Below the pieces are notes generated by a model that saw only the letters and a program-made list of their open reading frames with translations, did not search any database and was not told the DNA's origin. From the NCBI RefSeq assembly GCF_030269445.1, contig NZ_BSTJ01000014.1, positions 274,065-338,064 of the forward strand: a stretch of DNA of 64,000 nt. Direction: 5' to 3'. Source of the stretch: Actinoallomurus iriomotensis. Lineage in GTDB: Bacteria; Actinomycetota; Actinomycetes; Streptosporangiales; Streptosporangiaceae. Every line of letters begins with the position of its first letter. Position 1 is the stretch's first letter. Made by a program: the position numbers and the translations under genes. This document shows positions 8,303 through 17,439 of the stretch, in pieces.

Positions 8303-9574
8303 GTGAGTGCGGGCACCTCAACGCAAGCCGGAACGGGGCACGGCTTCGCGTGGATGGTCGGCTTGGGGGTCGGCGCTACCGGGCTCGTCATGACGTCGAT
8401 GCTTTTCGTCACGTTTGTGGTCTTTCTTCAGACGGAGTCCAGTTCGCTATGCGGCGGCTCCGGGCCTTCCGGCGATTCCGGTGATTCCGTGACGGCGGTG
8501 CAGGCGAAAGCGGCGCCGTCGGCGGGCGACATACCCGAGAACTATCTTGCTCTGTACCAGAAGGCCGGAGCGGAGTGGAACATCCCCTGGAACATCCTCG
8601 CCGGAATCGGGTGGATCGAGACCCACCACGGCACACTTCAGGCGCGGGGTGTGCACTCCGGAGAGAACTTCGCGGGGGCCGGAGGGCCGATGCAGTTCCT
8701 GCAGCCCACGTTCGATCGGGCGGCAGTGGACGGCGACCACGACGGCGCGACGAGCCGATACGACCCGGCCGACGCCATATTCAGTGCTGCCAAGCTCCTC
8801 AAGCTCCACATCTACCCGGGCGGGAGCGACGCAGAGCTCAAAAGCAGAACGCTCACGGACGCCCAGATACACCAATCAATATTCTCGTACAACCATTCTG
8901 AAGCGTACGTCAACGACGTCCTGGCGGCGGCGAACCGCTATGCGCAGGGTGGTTACACCAAGACATCGGCCAACTTCGCGGGCATGGAATGCGCCCTGGG
9001 GATATCCGCGATGAGCAGCTCCTTCGGTCAGAGCATCGCCGACGGGGCCGCATATTATGCGAGACGGGACCAGGGGGGACCGAATCCCAGCCGGTGGGTC
9101 GGCCGGCTGATCCCCTATTCGTGGGGCGGCGGCGACCTCGACGACGGTCCCAGTTACGGCATTCAGCAGGGTGCGTACACCAAGGGATTCGACTGTTCAG
9201 GCCTCGCCTGGCACGTGGTCTACATCGCGTCCGGCAAGAAAATCGTTCTCCCTCGTACGGCGGACGCGATGTACGAGAGCAACAAGGGAGTCAAGGTACC
9301 CCGCGACCAGCTGGCGCCCGGGGATCTGGTCTTCTTCAACGGGCTGAGCCATATGGGCATCTACTGGGGCGTGTACCAGGGTAAGCACTGGTTCGTCGAG
9401 GCCCCGGACACCGGCCAGTTCGTGAAGTTCAGCGTGCTCGACGGCAGGTCGGGTTATGTGGGAGCGCTTCGGGTGACGCCGCCGGCGGACATGGCGAGTC
9501 CGTCCCCGAGCTCCTCGGACTGGATTCGTGCGATGCCTCCGCTCGGAGCGGGGACCGGCGGTGATGTGACGTGA
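8303..9574 (+). CDS. Lytic transglycosylase-NlpC/P60 fusion of the transfer locus
   Basis: 423 residues. A transmembrane anchor spans about residues 15-42. A soluble lytic transglycosylase domain at 75-215 contains ILAGIGWIETHHG with the catalytic Glu, and GPMQFLQPTF. A C-terminal NlpC/P60 domain follows with the Cys in GFDCSGLAWHVVY and the His in LSHMGIYWG. Both activities cut peptidoglycan. Such VirB1-like fusions open the wall for Gram-positive type IV secretion. It is the first gene of a plus-strand unit and overlaps the next gene by 4 nt. It is the wall hydrolase of the apparatus rather than a general autolysin, judging from the neighbours. Confidence 0.85.
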   Translation: MSAGTSTQAGTGHGFAWMVGLGVGATGLVMTSMLFVTFVVFLQTESSSLCGGSGPSGDSGDSVTAVQAKAAPSAGDIPENYLALYQKAGAEWNIPWNILAGIGWIETHHGTLQARGVHSGENFAGAGGPMQFLQPTFDRAAVDGDHDGATSRYDPADAIFSAAKLLKLHIYPGGSDAELKSRTLTDAQIHQSIFSYNHSEAYVNDVLAAANRYAQGGYTKTSANFAGMECALGISAMSSSFGQSIADGAAYYARRDQGGPNPSRWVGRLIPYSWGGGDLDDGPSYGIQQGAYTKGFDCSGLAWHVVYIASGKKIVLPRTADAMYESNKGVKVPRDQLAPGDLVFFNGLSHMGIYWGVYQGKHWFVEAPDTGQFVKFSVLDGRSGYVGALRVTPPADMASPSPSSSDWIRAMPPLGAGTGGDVT

Positions 9575-10194
9575 CCGGCACGTCGGCGACGGGAATCCGT
9601 TCCGTACTCTGCGTCGTTTCGGCGGCCGCGCTTCTGGTCGGCTGTGGTGGCGAGAGGCGGGCACGGCAGGACCGCGTGCCGTCCGATCCGGGCGCACCGA
9701 CGGTCGTTCCGACGGCCGGCGGCGGTTCACCGTCGCCGGCACGGAGTCCCCACGTACCCGGTGGTCTTCCGGACCGGCACCGGATCGACCAGAAGGACGC
9801 GACGGCGGTGTCGCGGGCCGCCCTGACCGTCATGTACACGGTCGACAGCACCGTCGACACCGGATTGCGCGACGCGCGCCTCCGCGCGGCGGGCTACCTC
9901 ACCTCCGGCTACACCACCGTGGTCGAGGGGGAGCCCGAGCAGTACGTGCCCGAGGAATGGCGGCGGCACCGGGCCTACCTCGCAGTGCGGCTCCGACCAC
10001 TCGTCCGGGAGACCGGGGCGCCGCACGATCGGCGGACCGCCGCCTACCGCCAGTGGGAGATGACCACCGTCCCCACGGGACGCGACCGCTGGCGCGGTTC
10101 GTCCAGCGCGTCGGTGGTCTTCATGTCCCTCGCGAGGTCATCCGAGCGCGCCCCCTGGCGGGTCTCCGATGTGACCGTCGCGGACGACGGATAG
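9571..10194 (+). CDS. Putative lipoprotein of the transfer locus
   Basis: 207 residues with a lipoprotein signal: hydrophobic SVLCVVSAAALLVGCGG, with the lipobox ending at the Cys near residue 25. A Pro/Ser-rich linker precedes a domain of about 140 residues with conserved-looking Trp and Arg positions. The position between wall hydrolase and coupling ATPase, with a GTGA overlap to the former, fits a VirB7/VirB8-like accessory exposed outside the membrane. No family motif allows a firmer name. Confidence 0.65.
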   Translation: MTGTSATGIRSVLCVVSAAALLVGCGGERRARQDRVPSDPGAPTVVPTAGGGSPSPARSPHVPGGLPDRHRIDQKDATAVSRAALTVMYTVDSTVDTGLRDARLRAAGYLTSGYTTVVEGEPEQYVPEEWRRHRAYLAVRLRPLVRETGAPHDRRTAAYRQWEMTTVPTGRDRWRGSSSASVVFMSLARSSERAPWRVSDVTVADDG

Positions 10195-10207
10195 TCCCTG
10201 GACAGGA

Positions 10208-10225
10208 GAGCGGCCGAGGCCGCTC
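10208..10225 (+). other. Short hairpin between lipoprotein and coupling ATPase genes
   Basis: GAGCGGCCGAGGCCGCTC forms a 7-bp GC-rich stem with a 4-nt loop in the 52-nt gap before the ATPase gene, upstream of its GAGAGGAG ribosome site. It could tune expression within the operon, or be incidental. Confidence 0.3.
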
Positions 10226-10246
10226 GGGATCGAAGAGAGGAGCCCG

Positions 10247-11983
10247 ATGAGTGATACCGATGACGATGCGGCGTACACCATTTTTCTGGGTATCGCCTTT
10301 GTCGCCGTCCCGGGCGGAACATGCAGCTTCATGACCTGGCTGGCGGGCCAGCTGTCCGGTCTTCTCGCGAGCGGCGCCTGGCCGGACTCCAGCCCGACGG
10401 ACTTCCTGAAGGTGGCCTTCCACTTCGTGCGGAACCCCGGCGATCCGCGGAGTGCGTGGCCGCCCGCCGCGGCCGCCATGATCGGTCCCACCGCGCTGTT
10501 CTTCGTCCTGCTGATCGTGCTTCTCCTCATCACGGCGGTGGTGCTCTACGTTCTGGCGCGGCTGCTTCTGAACTGGCGGCGTCACCAGCCGTACCGTCGG
10601 CTGCGGCTGGGCTTCGCGTCCGGCTGGGAGGTCCGCAAACTGCTGAGCGCGCGTACCGTCCAGAACAAGGCACGGCAGGTCCGGCCGGCCACGGGGAATC
10701 GGTCCGCGCGCGAGGTGAAGCCCGAGGAGGTCGGTTTCTTCATCGGGCGGGACATCAGGTCCCGGCGGAAGCTGTACATGTCCCTGGAGGACATGATGAT
10801 CGTCGTCGCGGCGCCGCGGCAGGGAAAGGACGTGCACTTCGTCACGCCTTTCACCATCGACGCGCCGGGTCCCTGCATCGTCACCTCCAGCCGGCGGGAA
10901 ACGTTCGTCAACACCGCCATGATGCGGGCGCGGTACGGCGAGGTGTACGTGTTCGACCCGTTCAACTGGACCGGGTGGCCGAATCGGCTGCGCTGGTCGT
11001 TCTTGGACGGGTGCCAGGACATCAACGTGTGCGCGGTCAGATCCGGAACGCTGGCCCAGACGAGCGGTTTCGAGATCGCGGGAAGCGGAGCCACCAGGAC
11101 CGCGGGTGTGGTCACCATCCTCCGCTGTCTGTTGCACGCCGGCGCGATCGGCGGGCTCACCATTCGTGACGTGGTGCGCTGGGTCCACGAGGCCAACAGC
11201 GATGAGGCGCTGGACATCCTGCGCCGGGGCGAGAGCGAGGGCAGGGCGACTCCCGGGTGTGCGGCACAGCTGGAGTTCGCCGGCCAGGACAAGAATTTCT
11301 GGTCCGGTGCGATTCAGGTCATGAGCTGCTTCTCGATTCCACAGATTCTGGATGACCTCTCGCCGTCACCCGATGAGGCGTTCGACTACAAGGAGTTCCT
11401 CAAGGGCCGCAACACCTTGTACTTCGTCAGCAAACAGCAGAGCGACTACGGCGGGATCGCGCCGATCGTCACCACGATCGTCGAACAGTTCTTCCGCTCG
11501 GCCCGTGGCGCGGCGATGAGGCAGCCGACCGGTCGCCTCGAACCGCCGCTGACCTTCGAGCTCAACCAGGTGACCGACATCTGCCCGATGCCCGGCCTGC
11601 CGACGTACATGGGCGAGTCCGGTGGGTACGGCATCAGCGTCCACGCCTATCTGACGTCGTTGGCGGACGCGCGTAAGAAGTGGGGATCGGACGGAGCCGC
11701 GCGCCTGTGGGACAACGCCACGTTCCGCGTCATCTCGGGCGGCACCGGTACGGCCAAGGACCTCGCCGAACTCTCCGAACTCGTGGGCAAGCACGACGGG
11801 AGGCCGGCGCTGCAGCCTGAGGAGATCAGGACCATGCCGTTCGGCCGCGCCGCCGTCGTCGCGGGCACGGCCCGTCCTGTCGAGATGTGGCTCACTCCCT
11901 GGTGGAAGCGCAAGGACCAGGAGGAGATCGCCCGAGGCAAGCAGGCGGTCGAAGCGATGATCCAGGACTACAACGCGTCCTAG
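10247..11983 (+). CDS. VirD4/TraG-like type IV coupling ATPase
   Basis: 578 residues. Two membrane segments lie near the N-terminus (about 11-34 and 80-108), as in VirD4 proteins. The nucleotide site at residues 188-195 (AAPRQGKD) is the degenerate P-loop seen in actinomycete TraG/VirD4 proteins, followed by GPCIVTSSRRETF and VYVFDP. The block PPLTFELNQVTDICPMPGLPTYM occupies the Walker B region, where the usual DE is replaced by ELN. Coupling proteins bring the substrate (DNA-relaxase or protein effector) to the secretion channel. Its TAG overlaps the convergent VirB4-like stop as CTAG. Confidence 0.85.
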   Translation: MSDTDDDAAYTIFLGIAFVAVPGGTCSFMTWLAGQLSGLLASGAWPDSSPTDFLKVAFHFVRNPGDPRSAWPPAAAAMIGPTALFFVLLIVLLLITAVVLYVLARLLLNWRRHQPYRRLRLGFASGWEVRKLLSARTVQNKARQVRPATGNRSAREVKPEEVGFFIGRDIRSRRKLYMSLEDMMIVVAAPRQGKDVHFVTPFTIDAPGPCIVTSSRRETFVNTAMMRARYGEVYVFDPFNWTGWPNRLRWSFLDGCQDINVCAVRSGTLAQTSGFEIAGSGATRTAGVVTILRCLLHAGAIGGLTIRDVVRWVHEANSDEALDILRRGESEGRATPGCAAQLEFAGQDKNFWSGAIQVMSCFSIPQILDDLSPSPDEAFDYKEFLKGRNTLYFVSKQQSDYGGIAPIVTTIVEQFFRSARGAAMRQPTGRLEPPLTFELNQVTDICPMPGLPTYMGESGGYGISVHAYLTSLADARKKWGSDGAARLWDNATFRVISGGTGTAKDLAELSELVGKHDGRPALQPEEIRTMPFGRAAVVAGTARPVEMWLTPWWKRKDQEEIARGKQAVEAMIQDYNAS

Positions 11984-13548
11984 GGCCGCGTCGCTCTCGT
12001 CGTCGAGTGGATCCAGCGCTTGTTGGTGTCGTTGACGTCCGCCTCGACGGCGGTGAGCTCGACCTTGAACGGGATGCCGGGGCGGCCGCCCACTTTGACG
12101 AGGAACTTGCCGCGGCCCGGGGGTTCGTTGTCCTGGTTGAGAGTGGGATCCCAGGAGGGAGGTGTCGACCAGTCGACGATCATGCGCTGTTCGATGGAGG
12201 ACATCCGTACCACTTCGTTCACCATGGGCATCTCCGCCTGCGGCAGCCCGCCGCAGATCACCATGCCCGCGCGTTCGGCGAAGCCCTTGGCCTTGAGCCG
12301 GTCGGCGTGGTCGGCCAGGGCCAGCAGGTCGGCCATGGTGTGTGTGATCATCACCTGTCCCAGGCCGCGCTGCCGGTTGAGGCGGGTGAGGGCGTCAACG
12401 CGGTCCACCAGGCCGCGTCCGGACCGCAGGACCCGCCAGAGCTCGTCCAGGACGACGAAGAAGTGCCGTTGAGGCGCCATGCCCTCGTCGGCCAGCGCGT
12501 GCATGGCCTCCACCGCGCCGAACCCGTCCGACCAGCACGCCAGCAGGACGGCGGCCTGGAGTTCGGCGTCGGCGTCGTCGATCCCGCTGATGTCGATGCA
12601 GACGCCACCGGGGTTGTCCAGCTGGAGCGGGGTGGTGGTCTGGTGCGCGAACGTCTCCCCCATCGGGCCGTCGAGCAGCCCGAGCAGCGATGCGTGCAGC
12701 GGATCGGAGGCCCGGCGGTAGCGATCCTCGTTCCCCCGGGACAGGGTGACCGCGCGGACGCGTTCCGGTCCTTCGTCGATCACCCTGATCAGGTCGGGCA
12801 GGACGGGTACTCCCTGGTGGCGTTCGTCCAGCACCCGCAGGGCGGCGTTGAGGATGGTGCGTTCGGTGTCCGCGATCGGGGTCCCGCGCACGATCGTGAC
12901 CAGCGCGGAGACGATGTTCAGCCGCCGGCCGTGCGCCTCGGCGGTCAGCCTGGCCCGGGCCGGCTCGGGAAGCCGGGCCGCCACGGAAGCAGTCGCGCCG
13001 GGGTCGAGGACGTTCAGTGATCCCAGTCCTCGGCCGAGCCTGATGACCTGCCCGCCCATCGCCCGGATCAGGTCGGCGTAGTCGGGTTTGAGGTCGCCGA
13101 GCACCATCGGGAACACCCCGTACCCGGCCAGGCCCACCACCATCCGGCGGACCAGGGTCGACTTGCCCAGCCCGGGCTTGCCCAGCACCAGGGCGGACGG
13201 GTTGTGGATCAGGTTGGCGCGCTGGAACCACGAGATCGGATCGCAGCACAGGGCGGTACCGGTGATCAGTTGCCGGCCGAGCGGCACGCCCACCATCGGC
13301 GTCCCCGAGCCGGCGCCGAACGGCCACAGCCCGCACACCTGAACGGTGGTCCCGCGCCACTCCGGAGGCATCTCCACGAAGGAGGCGCGCCCGCCGCCCC
13401 GGCCGGTGAACCCCCGGTATCCGGGCTTGCGCTCGGTGTTCGCGGGCTTCCGCTTCTTCTTGTCCTTCTTCTTGCCCCCGACGTCGGCGTCGCGAACGGT
13501 CGTCTCTCCGTCCGCGGCGTCGAGGAGGTGCTCCAAGGAATCGCTCAC
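11980..13548 (-). CDS. VirB4-like ATPase of the secretion locus
   Basis: 522 residues. Walker A is GKPGLGKST at 123-131, Walker B is FFVVLDELW (near residue 377), and the motif RGLGQVMITHTM follows. This matches the C-terminal motor half of VirB4/TraC ATPases. The usual N-terminal half is absent; the coupled next gene encodes the SCO6880-type protein that may supply it. A Lys-rich, probably disordered N-terminus (GKKKDKKKRKP) precedes the motor. It should power assembly or export at the inner face of the membrane. Start and stop both lie in 4-nt overlaps with neighbours. Confidence 0.85.
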   Translation of the reverse strand: MSDSLEHLLDAADGETTVRDADVGGKKKDKKKRKPANTERKPGYRGFTGRGGGRASFVEMPPEWRGTTVQVCGLWPFGAGSGTPMVGVPLGRQLITGTALCCDPISWFQRANLIHNPSALVLGKPGLGKSTLVRRMVVGLAGYGVFPMVLGDLKPDYADLIRAMGGQVIRLGRGLGSLNVLDPGATASVAARLPEPARARLTAEAHGRRLNIVSALVTIVRGTPIADTERTILNAALRVLDERHQGVPVLPDLIRVIDEGPERVRAVTLSRGNEDRYRRASDPLHASLLGLLDGPMGETFAHQTTTPLQLDNPGGVCIDISGIDDADAELQAAVLLACWSDGFGAVEAMHALADEGMAPQRHFFVVLDELWRVLRSGRGLVDRVDALTRLNRQRGLGQVMITHTMADLLALADHADRLKAKGFAERAGMVICGGLPQAEMPMVNEVVRMSSIEQRMIVDWSTPPSWDPTLNQDNEPPGRGKFLVKVGGRPGIPFKVELTAVEADVNDTNKRWIHSTTRATRP

Positions 13549-15017
13549 AGAGACTCCCTCACGACGGCGGGCACCTGAAGATGATCGGGAAGAACGACGC
13601 CCACAGGCAGGGCCGCCGCGAACGCGGACGCCTGCGATCCGTACATCCGGCGCAGCCGCAGACGCGCGGGGGGCGCGAGGGTGTCGACGGCGGCGGCCGC
13701 GAGCGGAAGTTCGTCGGCCGAGCGTACGGTGGCGGTGACGAGGATGGTGAACCGGGCCAGTCCCGCGCCCCGGGCCTCCTCAAGGGCCGCCTGGTCGCTG
13801 CTGACGACGGCGACCTCGTCTCTGGCGGCGCCGTTGAGGCGGAAACGCGTGTCCTTGCGGTCCCGCTCCACGATGGTGGCGGCGGTGGCCGGATCGTAGG
13901 GCCGGTAGAGGAAGGTGACGCGCTTACGCGCGATGTCGTGGTGCGGTGACACCAGCCCCGTCATCACGCTGGACAGCACCTCACCGCGAGGCGCCTCCGA
14001 CATGCCCCAGGTGATGGAATGGCCGCTGTCGTGGACGTAGTGATCCCAGAGTTCCTGCGTCGCGACCGGCCCGGCGTCCTCCCAGCGCGTTTCCTGGCCT
14101 TCCGCGCTCTCCAGATCCGACTGCGAGTCCGGGTCGTAGGCCATCCGTACGAGCCGGGTGAGGTGGTCGGCGGTCACCGGGCGAGCGGTTCCGGCGCCGG
14201 TCATCTCCAGCGTGGAGGTCAGCCCGGGGAGACGCATCCCGATCTCCCGCGCCATCTCGTCCTGGTCACGGCGCTTTCCTCCGGGACGTGCCGTGGCCGC
14301 GTAGGTGACCGCGATCCAGGTGGAGACCCGTGCGCTGCCCCTCGGGTAGTTCCAGACGATCTCTTCCAGGGCCGCCCTCGCCAGCTCCGGTGCGTTCGGG
14401 TCGATGTTGGCGCTGACCTCGTTCCGCAGGCGGGTCCCGAGGTCCGGGACCGTCTCGATGGTCACGCTCGCGCCGACCAGTCCCGGCTCGAAGCCCAGCG
14501 CGGCGAGCCAGTGCCCCCAGTAGGCGACCCAGGAGTCGATCTGCTCCTGATCGACCAGCGCCGCGCCGTCGGCGCTGCATTCGAACACCGCGGTGTAGTG
14601 CCCGGTGGACGGCACTACGACCATGGCGAACGGACGCCCGTAGGAATCACGCGCCTCCACCAGCCGAGACTGGGCGAGCAGCCCGGGAAGCCGGTGCGAG
14701 CCGGAGGCGACGATGCTCAGCGGCCCCGAGCGGTAGAGGTGCCAGCCGCGGGAGCGGCCCGACCACCAGGCCACCCGGGCCGTCATCTTCTGGAGGGCGG
14801 TCCGGCCGTGCTGATCCTGGATCACCAGCGGCAGCATGACCAACCCCAGCACCACGGTACTGATCAGCGCGGGCACGATGGACACCATCGCGATCAGCGT
14901 GACCGTGACCATTCCGCCCATGAGGATCATGGTGCCGATCAGCCCGAGGCGCCCGATCCCCGGCGAGACCGGCTTCCGCCAGTTTCCGTACGTGGGTTCA
15001 CGGTAGTCCGTTGGCAC
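13545..15017 (-). CDS. SCO6880-type transfer protein (PrgI/VirB4 N-terminal-like)
   Basis: 490 residues. Two membrane segments at about 25-65 (TMILMGGMVTVTLIAM, VPALISTVVLGLVMLPLVI) are followed by a long cytoplasmic domain, the layout of SCO6880-family proteins of actinomycete conjugative loci, in which PrgI/VirB3-like helices are fused to a VirB4 N-terminal-like domain. Together with the short VirB4-like ATPase, to which it is coupled by a 4-nt overlap, it would make up a complete VirB3/VirB4 module. The start is GTG with GAGG 7 nt upstream. Confidence 0.78.
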   Translation of the reverse strand: MPTDYREPTYGNWRKPVSPGIGRLGLIGTMILMGGMVTVTLIAMVSIVPALISTVVLGLVMLPLVIQDQHGRTALQKMTARVAWWSGRSRGWHLYRSGPLSIVASGSHRLPGLLAQSRLVEARDSYGRPFAMVVVPSTGHYTAVFECSADGAALVDQEQIDSWVAYWGHWLAALGFEPGLVGASVTIETVPDLGTRLRNEVSANIDPNAPELARAALEEIVWNYPRGSARVSTWIAVTYAATARPGGKRRDQDEMAREIGMRLPGLTSTLEMTGAGTARPVTADHLTRLVRMAYDPDSQSDLESAEGQETRWEDAGPVATQELWDHYVHDSGHSITWGMSEAPRGEVLSSVMTGLVSPHHDIARKRVTFLYRPYDPATAATIVERDRKDTRFRLNGAARDEVAVVSSDQAALEEARGAGLARFTILVTATVRSADELPLAAAAVDTLAPPARLRLRRMYGSQASAFAAALPVGVVLPDHLQVPAVVRESL

Positions 15018-15033
15018 TTGGCAACCTCAATTC

Positions 15034-16404
15034 CTATACGACGCTGCTGCCGGAAGGACCGCGCGGAGGGGCCGGCCGAGGGTTCACAGGCCTGGAGGTG
15101 GTGGCGCCGCTGGGCGTGCCGGCGCGGTTGGCGGAAGGCGACGGCGGAACCGGCGACGAGGGCGTGCTCGGGGGCGGTGGGGGGTCTGTAGATGGTGGCG
15201 CGCTGGGAGCCGCGTTCGAAGGAGCACCCGTAGGGGTCACTGGAGAAGGGGCTGACGGGGTGCCCGCAGGGGAACCTGGTGCACCACCTGGGGGATTCTG
15301 GCCGCCTTGCGGTCCCTTGGGGGTCGGGGAGCCCGTAGGCCCGTTGGGACCCGAAGGGCCGGTAGGGCCATTGGGACCTGGAGGGCTCGGCGGGCTCGGA
15401 GGGTTGCCGTTGGTCTGACTGGGGCCGGGACGGTTGCCCGGAGGTGGTGAGCCACCCCCGGGCCGGGCACCACCGCTGCCCGCGGCAAGCCCGGCGGGCC
15501 GGAGAATACTGGCGCCTCTGCCGACGTTGAGCGCGGTGCTCCCGAATACCAAGTGACCGATTCTGCGCATGGCGGATGCGGTGCCGTCACCGATGTTGTT
15601 GACCTGCGTGACCCGAGAATCGACGGCCCGCATCGTCGCGGGCAGCGCCACCACCGCGCCGATACAGAGGAACATACCCGTCAACTGGTCCACAAAATAT
15701 GAGGACATCAGCATGCGCAGGGCTCCGGCGTAGATCGTCGCTGCCTCGGGCTTGAACAACTCGAACGCTATCAACCAGACCATGAGCCTTCGGTAGGCAT
15801 TATCTCCGTACGCACTGAACCTGGTGGCCGCCGCCACCGGGAGTGCTCCGGCGATGAGCACCAAGCCCGCGTTCCTGAAGAACATCAGCCCGAACTGGAT
15901 GAGGGACGCGATGATCGACGCGGTGCCGGTGAAGAGTATGAGGAGCCAGGCGCCGGTGCCTCCGAAGTCGATATTCGAGGTGCCGTCCGCCCAGTTGTTC
16001 CACCAGCTGTCCGGCTTGCTGTGCACCGCCTCGTTCAGGATCCACGTGGAGTATGCATCTCCCGCCAGAGAGAACAGGTTGATTCCAGCGGCAAGCGTGA
16101 ACACGATGATGACCAGAACGAAAAGCTGGGAAAACGCCTCCCGAAAGGCCTCGCCCTTACGTTGGATCGCCACTCTGCCGGTCGCGACGATAAGTCCGAC
16201 GATGGCCGAGGTCGCGGTCAGCCATCCAGTGCTGTCCCGCAGGAAGACGAGCACGCTGCCTTTCTGGTCGCTGAGCCCAGGGGTCGGCACGTCGATCCAC
16301 CACGCCAAAAGGTAACGCAAGAAGGTGACCGAGGCCGCCGCGACCTGCTCTGTGAGCCAGCGGGCGAGAAGGGTGAAAAGTTTGATGGTTTGATCGAGGA
16401 CCAT
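15034..16404 (-). CDS. TrbL/VirB6-like polytopic membrane protein with collagen-like tail
   Basis: 456 residues. At least five hydrophobic helices lie between residues 60 and 270, with a conserved-looking LFELFKPEAATIYAGALRML-type segment, typical of TrbL/VirB6 channel proteins. The last 170 residues are almost only Pro, Gly, Ser, Thr and Asn, with repeats of the collagen-like type (GPNGPTGPSGPNGPTG). VirB6-type proteins form the inner-membrane part of the export channel. The low-complexity tail probably lies outside or spans the wall; this is inference. It stands 16 nt upstream of the SCO6880-type gene in the same unit. Confidence 0.8.
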   Translation of the reverse strand: MVLDQTIKLFTLLARWLTEQVAAASVTFLRYLLAWWIDVPTPGLSDQKGSVLVFLRDSTGWLTATSAIVGLIVATGRVAIQRKGEAFREAFSQLFVLVIIVFTLAAGINLFSLAGDAYSTWILNEAVHSKPDSWWNNWADGTSNIDFGGTGAWLLILFTGTASIIASLIQFGLMFFRNAGLVLIAGALPVAAATRFSAYGDNAYRRLMVWLIAFELFKPEAATIYAGALRMLMSSYFVDQLTGMFLCIGAVVALPATMRAVDSRVTQVNNIGDGTASAMRRIGHLVFGSTALNVGRGASILRPAGLAAGSGGARPGGGSPPPGNRPGPSQTNGNPPSPPSPPGPNGPTGPSGPNGPTGSPTPKGPQGGQNPPGGAPGSPAGTPSAPSPVTPTGAPSNAAPSAPPSTDPPPPPSTPSSPVPPSPSANRAGTPSGATTSRPVNPRPAPPRGPSGSSVV

Positions 16405-16450
16405 AATCAGTCAGCTTCTTTACCGGGAAAGGCGAGCCGGCGATCGGCTG

Positions 16451-17071
16451 CTACAGAGCGGCGCGGACGATGGATGGTGCGACGGCCAGCATGACGCAGC
16501 AGAGGAACAGCAGGCCCGCCACCCGCAGATGGCCGCCCCCCTCGCCCGTTCGATAGGTGACCGCCATGCGCAGGCCGAGCCAGATGATCGAACCGACGAC
16601 CAGGGCATAGACGAACCAGGACACCCAGCTGACGACCGTCAGTACCGGACTGGCGATCGTCGAGGGGGGCTGCTGTTCCGACGGACGGGGCATGTTCGTC
16701 GGTATCGGATCGGCGGGTGGCGGGGTGATGGGCGGGGAGGGGACGTGCTCGCCTTTCGGGTCCGGAGCCGACTTCTTGTCATCGTCCGGGCAAAGACCAG
16801 ACAGAATCCCGGGCACGATGTCCTTGCACCAGCTAGTTTTCTTCTTTGTTGCCACAGTCGACACGGTTGAGGAACAGGAGTCGATGAACGGGTTCTTTTC
16901 ACGGCATGGACTGTCGGTTTCCACGGCGGCGGCAAGCGTCATATCTCGAACGGGCGTCCGGGATTCTTCCGGGGAGTAACGCTGCGCGGAGAAAGTGACG
17001 CCGATCGCCCCTATTGCGGTGGCCAGGACGAAAAACCTGACCGATCGGCACGCGCGCCGCATCGTCCTCAT
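16451..17071 (-). CDS. Two-helix membrane protein of the transfer locus, VirB2/TrbC-like
   Basis: 206 residues. An N-terminal signal or anchor (about 10-28) is followed by a Cys-containing, Pro-rich middle and two C-terminal membrane helices joined by a short loop RMAVTYRTGEGGGHL. The same two-helix hairpin with the loop EGGxHL appears in the next upstream gene product, so the two are paralogous modules. The layout (helix, charged loop, helix) is that of VirB2/TrbC pilin-like subunits. The call is from topology, not from a signature. Its ATG overlaps the preceding TAA as TAATG. Confidence 0.6.
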   Translation of the reverse strand: MRTMRRACRSVRFFVLATAIGAIGVTFSAQRYSPEESRTPVRDMTLAAAVETDSPCREKNPFIDSCSSTVSTVATKKKTSWCKDIVPGILSGLCPDDDKKSAPDPKGEHVPSPPITPPPADPIPTNMPRPSEQQPPSTIASPVLTVVSWVSWFVYALVVGSIIWLGLRMAVTYRTGEGGGHLRVAGLLFLCCVMLAVAPSIVRAAL

Positions 17072-17439
17072 TATTTGAGGCCGGCGATGGTGGAGACGAA
17101 TGCCGTTGAGGATCCGATGAAGATGACCCCCAGGAAGACCCAGCCCATCCCTGTGAGGTGGCGCCCCCCTTCACTCCGGCGGTGATGAATCGCCATGTTG
17201 ACGCCAAGTCCTATGAATGCTCCCACGCATGTCAGATATCCGACCCATTTCATCCACCTCAATCCCGTGAGGATCTTGGTGGATCCCGGCGGCGTTTCCG
17301 GCGAGCCGGGGTCGGGGATGTTCCCGTCGGCCAGGATGTGGTGCGCGGCCTCGGTGAAGGGCACATGCGTGGCGACTCGAGCGTGGTGTGGCGCGCTCAG
17401 CAAGATGTCACTCGCCCACGGAACCATCACATTAAACAT
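17071..17439 (-). CDS. Small two-helix membrane protein, VirB2/TrbC-like
   Basis: About 122 residues. After a soluble N-terminal 55 residues come two membrane helices (MKWVGYLTCVGAFIGLGVNM and GWVFLGVIFIGSSTAFVSTI) joined by HHRRSEGGRHL. The helix-loop-helix matches the C-terminus of the next protein and resembles VirB2/TrbC-type subunits. It overlaps both neighbours, so it is translated as part of the operon. The ATG at 17439 is favoured by GAGGA 5 nt upstream. Confidence 0.6.
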   Translation of the reverse strand: MFNVMVPWASDILLSAPHHARVATHVPFTEAAHHILADGNIPDPGSPETPPGSTKILTGLRWMKWVGYLTCVGAFIGLGVNMAIHHRRSEGGRHLTGMGWVFLGVIFIGSSTAFVSTIAGLK

